DNA of 12,500 nt. Origin: Botryococcus braunii (taxonomy: Eukaryota; Chlorophyta; Trebouxiophyceae). Positions 1-7,319 of the stretch are shown here, piece by piece. Both the position numbers and the translations under genes were made by a program. The stretch is taken from the NCBI GenBank assembly GCA_002005505.1, contig KV908342.1, positions 85,157-97,656 on the forward strand. The letters are read 5' to 3'. Below the pieces are notes generated by a model that worked only from the letters and a program-made list of their open reading frames with translations, was not told the DNA's origin and did not search any database. Within the stretch, counting starts at the first letter, position 1, and the number at the start of each line of letters is the position of its first letter.

Positions 1-11
1 GACCTGTAATT

Positions 12-120
12 GAGATAATTGTACAATTCTCTCTTAAGAGATAATTGTACAATTCTCTCTTAAGAGATAATTGTACAATTCTCTCCTAAGAGATAATTGT
101 CCAATTCTCTCTTAGGAGAG
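12..120. repeat. 26-bp tandem repeat, palindromic unit, about 4.2 copies
   Basis: Copies start at 12, 38, 64 and 90, followed by a partial copy. The unit is itself nearly palindromic: core AATTGTACAATT flanked by GAGAT and TCTC, with the perfect palindrome TCTCTTAAGAGA formed at unit junctions. The first three copies are almost identical; the fourth carries a few changes. Every unit could extrude as a hairpin. The array may continue beyond the left edge of the window. No gene overlaps it, and no function is evident. Confidence 0.95.
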
Positions 121-545
121 CTGAAAGTCGTATTGGTGGGATGCAGCGAGAAGGGGGAAAGAAAGCCAAGGTCCCGAGCATGACCTGTAGCAGCCTCCTC
201 CTGTTGCTATGCCCAATATAGCTAACTTCCAAGGCAGCAGTTGGGACGAGCCAATTGGGACGAGCACGCGACGCAATCCGTGATGGTGCCTTCTCTTTGC
301 CCGATCTGTTGCACGCACATCGGCCCATGCATGCGCTTGCAAGCCGCAATGAATATCGGCACACTAATGAATGTCGGCAGATTAATGAGAGGAGGTGCCA
401 GCATTAATGGCTGTGGCTTGCAACATTAAGACCTCAAGACCTCAATGAATCAAACATAAAGGGTTTTGCAGGTTTGCCCATACCCAGTTGGCGCCCCCGC
501 ACACCATATTGGACATGTCCCTTATAGTAGTATCGGTGTCTCTCC
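121..545. other. Intergenic, no gene seen
   Basis: Short open frames occur on both strands but none has protein-like composition or a paralogue in the window. There are small local duplications: a 15-bp repeat of CCAATTGGGACGAGC type near 238-266, and 18-bp units beginning AATGAATATCGGC at 348 and 366. Nothing further is supported. Confidence 0.6.
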
Positions 546-599
546 GTGACACCAATGTTGTGTTATAGTAGAGTATACGTACACCCTCGTTCAAGATGC

Positions 600-1000
600 A
601 TTTCTTGGGTTGTCCAAGCGAACAAAATGCATTGGGAACGATACAGCATCACGTGCATCTTGGGTCTGCATTGTGTGTACCATGTGCACCCTGCACGTGC
701 ATCATGTGCATGTTGTGTATGCATCGTGTGCAGCTTGTGTACTCATCACGTGCATCTCAACCTTGTGAATGCATCACGTGTCTGCACAGTGTGCTCATGT
801 GCATCTTGTGTTGGCAGCATGTGCGTCTAAACGGTCTTGTGTCTGCACTGTACATGTGTGCCATCATGTTTTCCCTCAGTACTGTGTGCTGCTCATGTGC
901 ACGTTGTGTGTGCATCACGTGCGTTCTATGTCTGCACTAGTACTAGTGTGCATCATGTTTCCCTCACTGTACATGTGCATCACGTGCTCTGATGGTGACT
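600..1000. repeat. Degenerate TG/CA-rich minisatellite with CACGTG and TGCATG motifs
   Basis: About 400 bp are built from irregular variants of short words such as GTGCATCACGTGCATC, TTGTGTCTGCAC and CTCATGTGCA. Spacing is not constant, so this is an old, scrambled array. CACGTG (an E-box/G-box core) recurs several times. Overlapping open frames translate to Cys/His/Val-rich low-complexity strings, which is what the repeat composition predicts, so no CDS is called. Confidence 0.75.
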
Positions 1001-1953
1001 TTGGAGTGCTTCTCCATTCTGAATGGAGTGGATGCAAGAAAGGCTGAGAGAATGGAGGCAGGTGAGAAGAACATTGTCTTTAAAAGGAAATTTCCGCATA
1101 TATATCCTCCGCAATGCCGAAGCGTTGCGGAACCTAATTGGAAGCCCTGATGCTTTCTTCCTTAATGGTCACATCCGCTGGCTTCATGGCGTCGATGAGG
1201 CTTTGTAGATGCGAACACAGATCTACGTAGACACCATAGGAACATAGATCTGTCCAGACAACCTATAGGTAGGGGATCCCAGATATTCCAATAGGTAGGG
1301 GATCCCGGATATTTTTCTCCTCAGTATTCTTAGGACCACATGTGCAACATGTTCAACTGTACAGTCCAGCAGCAATATCGATATCGCCATCAATGGCAGC
1401 GGGAAAGGAAGCACTTTATAAGACTATTTGGCTTTTAAAGCATACATAGTCTTATCTTTATATAAATATAAGACTGCACAGGCTAATAAATAGCTTATTA
1501 CAGCCCCCAGATCTAGTTTGAGCACGAACTCACGGAAGGGACGGCCCGGGGTGGATACTTTATGAAGCCTGATTACGCCGTGCTTTGTGGTGTGAGCATG
1601 AATGATTCTAAGTTACTCAAGCTGAACACACATGATGTAGCTAGGCAGTGGAAATCGTAGTTGGCGGCAGAGGAAGCGGTAGTCCAAGCTCCGAACACTT
1701 TTTAGTGGACATGACTGGTGGACATGACTAGTGGACATGCACTAGATAGTCTATGGTGGACAGGGAGAGGAAGGTCCGGACAGGAAGACGAATTCGAAAG
1801 TACTTTTAAAGTTTTAACATTGAAATACGAAGTATCTACAATAAACATACGTAGCTGTATGACGCGTCTTTTTGTGGTGTTCGCCTGAGATAGTACACTG
1901 GAAGTTGATTGACACGATGTCACTGAATTAAGCAACACCTGTCATAGCATATA
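1001..1953. other. Gene-poor stretch with small tandem repeats
   Basis: No convincing gene. A 23-bp word beginning ATAGGTAGGGGATCCC occurs at 1265-1287 and again at 1291-1313 with one difference. Three copies of a 13-bp unit GTGGACATGACTR start at 1705, 1718 and 1731. An open frame at 1023-1208 (plus) encodes 61 residues with mixed composition but has no recognisable family, splice partner or paralogue here. The 1430-1500 interval is AT-rich. Confidence 0.5.
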
Positions 1954-1981
1954 TGAAGTCAACATATATATGTTGACTTCA
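1954..1981. repeat. Perfect 28-bp palindrome
   Basis: TGAAGTCAACATAT is followed directly by its exact reverse complement, giving a 28-bp palindrome with no spacer. It lies about 160 bp outside the left edge of the giant inverted repeat. It could be a cruciform-forming site or a dimeric protein-binding site. No flanking gene clarifies its role. Confidence 0.9.
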
Positions 1982-2142
1982 ATAATTGTCGTCATCATGT
2001 GTGACGTCAGATGTATATGCTCACAAGGGCACCAAACATATATAGGAAAAGAAGTTGCATGTATGCTTTACATTATATTGTATCCGAGTGTGCCAGGTCA
2101 TGCACACTTCACACTTTGTGTAATAGGTGTCTTCTGGGTCAT

Positions 2143-2168
2143 TGTGTGTGTGTGTGCGCGCGCGCGCG

Positions 2169-2236
<68 letters not shown>
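2143..2236. repeat. (TG)n(CG)n(CA)n microsatellite
   Basis: TG repeats to about 2156, CG repeats to 2169, then about 33 CA units to 2236. It is almost uninterrupted alternating purine-pyrimidine for about 94 bp, a classical Z-DNA-prone composition. It marks the outer end of the left palindrome arm, matching the (TG)n/(CG)n stretch at about 8493-8606 on the right. Confidence 0.97.
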
Positions 2237-2237
<1 letters not shown>

Positions 2238-2452
2238 CACTCGCACAAAGTCATGCCCACAATGAGGGAGCAATGGAAAAAGTATAGAAACAATCAGGCG
2301 GTCCAAAAATCCTTAATTTGCAGCACAATGTTTTTCCCTGACTCTCCCTTCCCCTCTCCCTGTTACCTCCCATCCGCACCCCCCCCTTCCGGAATCGGAA
2401 AAGCGGGAATGGACACGGCGCACATGCACACACGTCCAAGACGCCCCTACTC

Positions 2453-3369
2453 CTAAGATCTGACCTCCCAGAGCAGATCAAAATCAGGGAGGCTGGAACC
2501 AACGGAGTGATTCCACATGTGCAAGACCGAGAGAGCGCGCCGGACGTCCTCCGGGGCTTCATCGACCTCATTCCAGGAGATCCGACAGCCCGCTCGCCTG
2601 GCACTCCGCCTTCGCGAGGGCGGACGGGTGCCTGGCATGCTTGGCACTTCTCGGAGCACTTCCGTCACCCGTTTACAGGCCAGGTGCACCAGCCCAAGGC
2701 AGGCCACCTCCTCCGTGGGCGTGCTTGGGGCAATCGTGCAGACCAAAGGCCCCTCCCCTCGCCAATCCATGCTCCACAAGTCGTTGTCGTCCAGGACGAA
2801 CCCCCCTTCCACCCTAATGGGGAACTCCTCCATCCGCCTCTCCTTGATCGCCGTCAATGCTCGCAACAGCCATCGGTGCAGACGTAGGTGCACCAGCTCA
2901 AGGCAGGCTACCGCATCTGCAGGGTTGCTCCCGGCAATCCAGCTCCTCAAAGACGATGTCCGTTCCCAATTCACGGACAAGCCGCTGTTGGGGTCCGAGA
3001 GATATCCCTGCTCTACCACGGCGGAGGAATCCGCGGTTGATGGGCAAGCCGATCGATGCAAAGCCGCTTTGCTTTGGTACTCCAAAACATGCCACGTGCG
3101 CCGCGTGTCCGACTGCAACTCAGCAGACGCATGCGCCGTCCCACGCCTGCCCAGGATGCCGACGAGATCGCCCAAGATGTCCTTAATTGCGGTCTCGGAA
3201 AAAAACGATGTGGCGGCCTCTGTCAGCCAGTCCTCCTCCGCCTTGCGGCGCTCGCGGTACACATCCCGAAACAGCTTGCCGGTGGGCGCCAGCTTGGCAA
3301 GCTCGGGCAGGAACAACGCCCCCGTCTCCAGAATCTGCCGCAGCAGTTCCTCAGGGAGGTCTGTGGGGC
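2453..3369 (-). CDS. F-box-like protein with two internal repeats, left-arm copy (main exon)
   Basis: The open frame runs from a stop at about 3400 to TAG at 2453-2455. It encodes about 305 residues. Counting from the GTG at 3379, residues 7-45 look like an F-box: L-P-E-E-L-L near the start, then L-A-P-T-G-K-L-F-R, where the right-arm copy has the consensus Cys instead of Gly. F-box domains normally bind SKP1 in SCF ubiquitin ligases, so a substrate-adaptor role is an inference. Residues about 122-176 and 190-243 are two repeats of one module: (Q/G)G(Y/F)-x-x-D-x-N, then a W, then V-A-C-L-x-L-V-H-L. These would take the place of the usual substrate-binding repeats, but I do not recognise their family. 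A basic patch S-R-R-R-S-A-R-R-A-G lies at 255-264. There is no in-frame ATG upstream. The exon probably begins after the CTGCAG acceptor at 3370-3375, a site also present in the paralogue, so a short 5' exon is unlocated. The 23-bp E-box array lies just upstream. The copy may be functional or a recent pseudogene. Confidence 0.6.
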
Positions 3370-3446
3370 CTGCAGGCACGTGCCACTTGAGCTATTCTCG
3401 TCTTGCACAATACGCATTCGCATAAAAAGGAACTCGGTGCTTTCCG

Positions 3447-3559
3447 CTGACTTGCATTTTACCCTGCTCAATGATTTTCCATTTCATGTGTTCAACGATT
3501 CCCAGTTCACGTGCTCAACGATTTTCATTTCATGTGCTCAGTGACGTCCATTTCAACTC
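3447..3559 (-). promoter_or_regulatory. 23-bp E-box repeat array upstream of the left F-box-like gene
   Basis: Read on the minus strand there are about five units of a GAGCAnnTGAAATGGAAnTC type repeat: 3540-3559 (20 bp, damaged), 3517-3539, 3494-3516, 3470-3493 and about 3447-3469. The middle three keep a CANNTG core (CATGTG, CACGTG, and CACATG read with its complement); the outermost and innermost have lost it. The same array, in better condition, sits at the equivalent place before the right-arm gene. A unit length not divisible by three argues against coding. A promoter role is inferred from position and from the E-box core. Confidence 0.65.
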
Positions 3560-3696
3560 AACGAATCAAATGCACGATGGCGTCCGAACGCCGCATGTCA
3601 GCGCACAAAACAATCCACATGACTATATTCTGTAAAATTTGAATGCTACATGACTTCCGGATGTCATCGAGGTATATACTCACAGAAGTGCTGAGT

Positions 3697-3711
3697 CCCC
3701 CCCCCCCCCCC
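3697..3711. repeat. Poly-C run of 15
   Basis: A homopolymer of 15 C residues, followed by GGGCCCC. The matching place in the right arm (near 6945) has only six G residues on the other strand, so the run expanded in the left arm or shrank in the right one. Confidence 0.95.
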
Positions 3712-3756
3712 GGGCCCCACGCCCCCTCGCCCAGCTCCCCCACGATGTTGAATGGC

Positions 3757-4440
3757 TGGCCTAGGCAAGAACTCGCTCTTGGCTTCCGCCAGCTTCATAC
3801 ATGTATAAGGGCTCGGAGGACTCCAAACACATTGAATGCGACAGTTTGATGGTCAGCGCTGGTCAGGTCTAGGGACCTCCACTTATGTGCCAAATTAAGA
3901 CGAAAGCGTGCCTGGCCCGTCTGGGCGACCTTGACCCTGACCCTTTTTACTGACTCCTTACTGACACTAAACACATTCTACATCTGTGCACTGCAGCACA
4001 CACCTCTAGTCATGTGTGGGTCTGGCTCTAACCAGCGTCTCACGAGCTACCTGCATCTGGTTCACAGGTGCATGTACCACAAAGAGCATGTGCACACTCC
4101 CACCACAAACACCATGTATCCGTCACATCTGGTTGGGCCAGCCTAGCAAAAGTGCACTGTGATTTGCAGGACTTCATTGGGGTTTGAGCCGGAAACCATC
4201 AGCAGACATGCTGGGAACATCATTGATCAGATGCACTTGATCAGAATGCAGAAGGAGCTCGTGGGTAGTAGAATGTGTGTGACGTACATGTTGACCTGGG
4301 CTGCAGGGCTGACTGCTGCCGTGCACGCTCCTTGCTTCCTTCCCTGGGCCTGGCCTTGTGCAATGGCTGACTCGTTGCATGCCTAGAGTGCCCCTGTGAC
4401 AACACATACGACCTGTTAGCCAAAAGAAATTCTGTCTTAA
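3757..4440. other. Conserved non-coding block of the left palindrome arm
   Basis: This interval aligns, inverted, with about 6100-6920. Conserved words include CCAATGAAGTCCTGCAA, GTGCTGCAGTGCAC and the stretch around ATCAAACTG. It contains one ancestral-looking GGTCCCTAGACC-type unit near 3870, which corresponds to the expanded minisatellite at 6712-6821. No frame is open and alike in both arms throughout, so I call no gene. It may be UTR, intron or regulatory sequence of the arm's genes. Confidence 0.6.
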
Positions 4441-5133
4441 CGTGCTTTCATGGAGGAGGTTGCCGGGATCCCATCCCGTAAGAGTCATGCTCAGCAAGGC
4501 GAGTGGAGTGTCCCAACAGAGGTAGTGACCAGATCTTTCCGGAACCTCCAGTAACCCCCGACAGAAAAGAATATGGTCACGCGACCCAGAGAGATTAGGG
4601 GTACCTTTCTTCACCTGCAACTTTAATGGCCAACTCCCGAGGAGCCCCCTTTAAAGCGCCTACCATACTGAACCGGTAATTGGGGACTTTCAAAGTGGAG
4701 CCTTGACAGGAAGAAGCCAACAAAGATAGTCCAATGATGGTGGGTATGACCCTTGGAGGAATTCGAAGTACGGCAGTTCGTTGCTAATGATGGGATACGC
4801 AAAGGAAGCCCAAACTGCAGTAGGATCAATGTGCAAGTTGCGGGATATGAATCATTTTCAAGTACAGGGAGATCATTGCAATATTCATGTGTACGAAATT
4901 TGATAGGAAACGATTTCCGTGGATCGCCGTCGATCAGCATAGCTTGTGCCCTCAATTCTTGAGGGCAACAGTGAGAACAAAGCGTCTAAACTCAACAGAT
5001 TTATCAGAGGGTTTGCAATAAAGCCTACCATAAATCAGCGAATCCTTTGTCGAACTGGAGCCGTTGCGTGCAAACCTCTTCCCTAGAAAATCTTTTTCAG
5101 TCAAATGGAGGCGCAAGGACGACGTATGTCAAG
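4440..5133 (-). pseudogene. Decayed unrecognised coding region, left-arm copy
   Basis: Read away from the palindrome centre on the minus strand, this stretch matches the right-arm region 5381-6100 in several frames that look protein-like. Early in it, S-R-E-E-V is followed by D-K-G-F-A-D; further on come P-I-K-F-R-T-(H/Y)-E-Y and N-D-L-P; later G-L-S-L-L-A-S-S-C-Q-G-S-T and W-x-T-P-L-A-L. The frames are broken by stops (TGA near 5101, TAG near 5030, TAA near 4625) and by indels relative to the other arm, for example about 11 bp near 4760. The pieces do not splice into one frame by obvious GT-AG junctions. I do not recognise the family. The most likely reading is a dead gene that was present before the arms separated; conserved non-coding RNA or cryptic exons are alternatives. 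Confidence 0.4.
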
Positions 5134-5141
5134 GTCTGAAC

Positions 5142-5383
5142 CACTGCATGATGGACTGGACGGCCACGATGTTATGGGTACACCCTGCAGTAATGGGGGT
5201 TTGCAGACAGGGGCGAACAAGGCCGCCGGATCAACCCTTGAGCTGACAACTTGCAGTACAGGTTGTACTACAAGCCGCAAGGGTTAATCCCGCGGCCTCG
5301 TTAGCCGCTGTGTGGAAACCCCCATTAATGCAGGGTGTAACCATAACAGCGTGGCCGTCCAGTCCATCATGCAGAAATCATAA
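5142..5383. repeat. Central stem of the palindrome, about 115-bp arms
   Basis: CATGATGGACTGGACGGCCAC near 5148 pairs with its exact complement ending near 5379. Pairing continues inward through ACACCCTGCA, AATGGGGGTTT, AAGGCCGC-type and AACCCTTG words to CTTGCAGTAC and GTACTACAAG, with only five bases (AGGTT, 5260-5264) unpaired at the centre. The stem is the best-conserved part of the whole inverted repeat, roughly 90% by eye. In single strands or RNA it would form a long hairpin. Confidence 0.95.
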
Positions 5384-6100
5384 CTTGACATATTTGTTCC
5401 TTTTGCCTCCCATCATTAAGGAGCGAAAAAGATTGTCCAGGGAAGAGGTGTTCACGCAATGGCTGCAGTCCGACAAAGGATTCGCTGATGGTAAGCCTCA
5501 TTCCATACTCTCTGATAAATCTCTATATGAGAGGCGCGTTGATATCACTGTTGCTCTAGAAGAAGGGCACAAGCTGTGCTGATCGAAGGCATTCCACGGC
5601 AGTCGTAATCCTATCAAATTTCGTACATATGAATACGGCAATGATCTTCCTGGATTATAAAATGATCCCATATCCCCCAACCTCCACATTCCTCCGTCTG
5701 GACGAAACATCCACTCGAAACTACTGCACCTTGGGTTCCTTTGCGTATCCTATATTAGCAACGAACTGCCGTACTTCGAGCAAGAATCGAATTTTTTCAA
5801 GGGTCATATCCACCATCACCGGACTATCCTTGCTGGCTTCTTCCTGCCAAGGCTCCACAGTGCAAGTCGTCGATTACCGCTACAATATGGTAGGCACCCC
5901 GCAGGGGTCTGTTGGAGAGTTGCCAGTGAACTTGAAGGTGAGGAAAGGTATCCTCATCTTCGCGAGATCCTGGGACCATATTCCTTTGTGTTGTGGGTTA
6001 CTGAAGGTTCCTGAAGTGGTCCCTGCCTGCGGTGGGGCACTCCTCTTGCCCTGCCGAGTATGACTGGATGGGACCCCTGCAACCTGCTCCATAAAATAGA
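5381..6100 (+). pseudogene. Decayed unrecognised coding region, right-arm copy
   Basis: This copy keeps longer open stretches than the left one. A frame covering about 5381-5580 is open in this arm, contains R-K-R-L-S-R-E-E-V followed by W-L-Q-S-D-K-G-F-A-D, and ends at TGA 5581-5583; the left arm has stops in the matching frame. A second frame, open from 5629 to 6063, shares G-L-S-L-L-A-S-S-C-Q-G-S-T and downstream words with the left arm, but after a frame change. Words conserved between arms, such as P-I-K-F-R-T, lie in frames interrupted here. No known domain is recognised. It is read outward from the palindrome centre, the same direction as the F-box-like gene 1.2 kb downstream. Confidence 0.4.
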
Positions 6101-6711
6101 TTCTTTTAGCTAACGGATCGTATTTGTTGTGACATAGGCACTTTAGACACATGCAAAGCGTGGGCTGTTGGACAAGGCCATGCCCAGGGATGGAACCAAG
6201 AAGCGTGCACGGCAGCAGTCAGCCCTGCAGCCCAGGTCAACAAGTATGCCACACACTGTCCTCTACCCACCAGCATTCTCTACCCACCAGCAATCTGCAT
6301 TTTGATTCTGTGTATGTGATGAACGATGTTTCAGCTTCCCAGCTTGTCTGGTGATGGTTTCTGGCTTTAGTCCAATGAAGTCCTGCAAGTGCATGCTCTA
6401 CGTGGTATATGCATCTGTAAACCGGATATTGGTAGCTTATGAGACACGGGCTCAATGCGGACCCGCACATGACTTAAGGTGTGCTGCAGTGCACACGTGC
6501 ACATGTGGATGCTGGGTGGGACACGGGACTCGGGCATACGGCGTTGAATTTTTCCAATTTATGGTGTTTGTCCCGGTAAAACTGGAATAAACACCCACAC
6601 TTTTTTCAATATGCAGAGTATTGAGTGTCAGGCATCAGTAACCAGGATCATGGTCAAGGATCCCCAGACCTGTCAGAGACACTTCCATTTTGATTTGGTA
6701 TCATAAAGGGG
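6101..6711. other. Conserved non-coding block of the right palindrome arm
   Basis: Counterpart of about 3900-4440 inverted. It holds the conserved GTGATGGTTTCTGGC, CCAATGAAGTCCTGCAA and GTGCTGCAGTGCAC words. A segment of about 110 bp (roughly 6501-6615) has no partner in the left arm and contains a small inverted repeat, GGTGTTT at 6563-6569 with AAACACC at 6589-6595. This is a lineage-specific insertion in the right arm or a loss from the left. No gene is supported. Confidence 0.55.
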
Positions 6712-6821
6712 GGTCTCCAGACAAGTCTCCAGAGGTCTCCAGACAAGTCTCCAGACAAGTCTCCAGGGGTCTCCAGAGGTCTCCGGAGGTCTCCAGACAA
6801 GTCTCCGGAGGTCTCCAGACT
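6712..6821. repeat. GGTCTCCAGACAA minisatellite, about 10 units, right arm only
   Basis: Units alternate between roughly 9-10 bp (GTCTCCAGA, GGTCTCCGGA) and 12-13 bp (GGTCTCCAGACAA). The left arm at the aligned position has a single GGTCCCTAGACC-like unit, so the array expanded after the arms separated. It is embedded in the conserved block upstream of the right F-box-like gene. An overlapping frame translates as a Ser/Gln/Val-rich repeat and is not a gene. Confidence 0.95.
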
Positions 6822-7090
6822 AGTGCTGACATCAAACTGGCGTTTTTGAGGTGGTTGGAGTCCGAGCCTTCTTATATGTTATGAAGCTGGTGGAAGCGCA
6901 CACAGAGTTTTTTTTAGACCAGCCATTCAGCATCATGGGGGAGCCGGGGGGAAACTCAGCAGTTCTGTGAGTCTATACATTGATAACATCCGGAAGTCAT
7001 TTGCAATCAAGTTTCACAGAAAAGTGTCATTGCGAATTTCTGTGAGCCGACATGGGCGTTTGGAAGACATTGTGAATTGAATTGGTTAAC

Positions 7091-7243
7091 TCGAAATGAA
7101 AGTCATAGAGCAGTTGAAATGGAAGTCATTGAGCACTTGAGATGAAAATCTTTGAGCAATTGAAATGGAAATCTTTTGAGCATGTGAATGGAAATCTTGG
7201 AGCACGTGAAGTGGAGATATTTGAGCACGTGAAATGGAAGTCG
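7091..7243 (+). promoter_or_regulatory. 23-bp E-box repeat array upstream of the right F-box-like gene
   Basis: Units begin with GAG at 7108, 7131, 7154, 7178, 7200 and 7223, with a partial older unit before them. Consensus is GAGCAnnTGAAATGGAAnTCnTT. Each of the six keeps a CANNTG core: CAGTTG, CACTTG, CAATTG, CATGTG, CACGTG, CACGTG. The spacing (22-24 bp) is close to two helical turns, so bound proteins would lie on one face. The array ends about 75 bp before the coding exon. bHLH or bZIP factors classically bind such cores; any actual binding here is inference. Confidence 0.7.
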
Positions 7244-7319
7244 GTGGGCGGTGAGTTGCTTTTTATGTGAATATGTATTGTGCGCGTTTTGTGAGCTATT
7301 CTCAATTGCCGGACTGCAG

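Noticed and set aside
12..120. CRISPR array (regular direct repeats here and at 7091-7243)
   Set aside because: Units are contiguous without unique spacers, and the window is eukaryotic.
546..1047. Cys/His-rich plus-strand frames that look like zinc-binding peptides
   Set aside because: Composition is dictated by TGC, TGT and CAT words of the minisatellite; three overlapping frames show the same bias and no regular C-x2-C spacing.
1023..1208. 61-residue plus-strand frame as a small gene
   Set aside because: Plausible composition, but no family, promoter, splice partner or second copy supports it.
1970..2287. Open frames through the CA/TG repeats (Thr/His or Val/Cys runs), here and at 8784-9164 and 11596-11835
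   Set aside because: Dinucleotide repeats have no stop codon in most frames; the frames are open in several registers and on both strands with no coding flanks.
2517..3425. 302-residue plus-strand frame opposite the left F-box-like gene
   Set aside because: It is a GC-rich antisense shadow; the minus-strand frame shows the F-box pattern and the module repeats shared with the paralogue. The same holds for minus-strand frames opposite 7427-8296.
7251..7319. Strong GTGAGT donor at 7251 pairing with the CTGCAG acceptor as the first intron of the right F-box-like gene
   Set aside because: Joining from ATG 7234 through this donor puts the F-box exon out of frame, and the left arm has CACCGAGTT at the same place.
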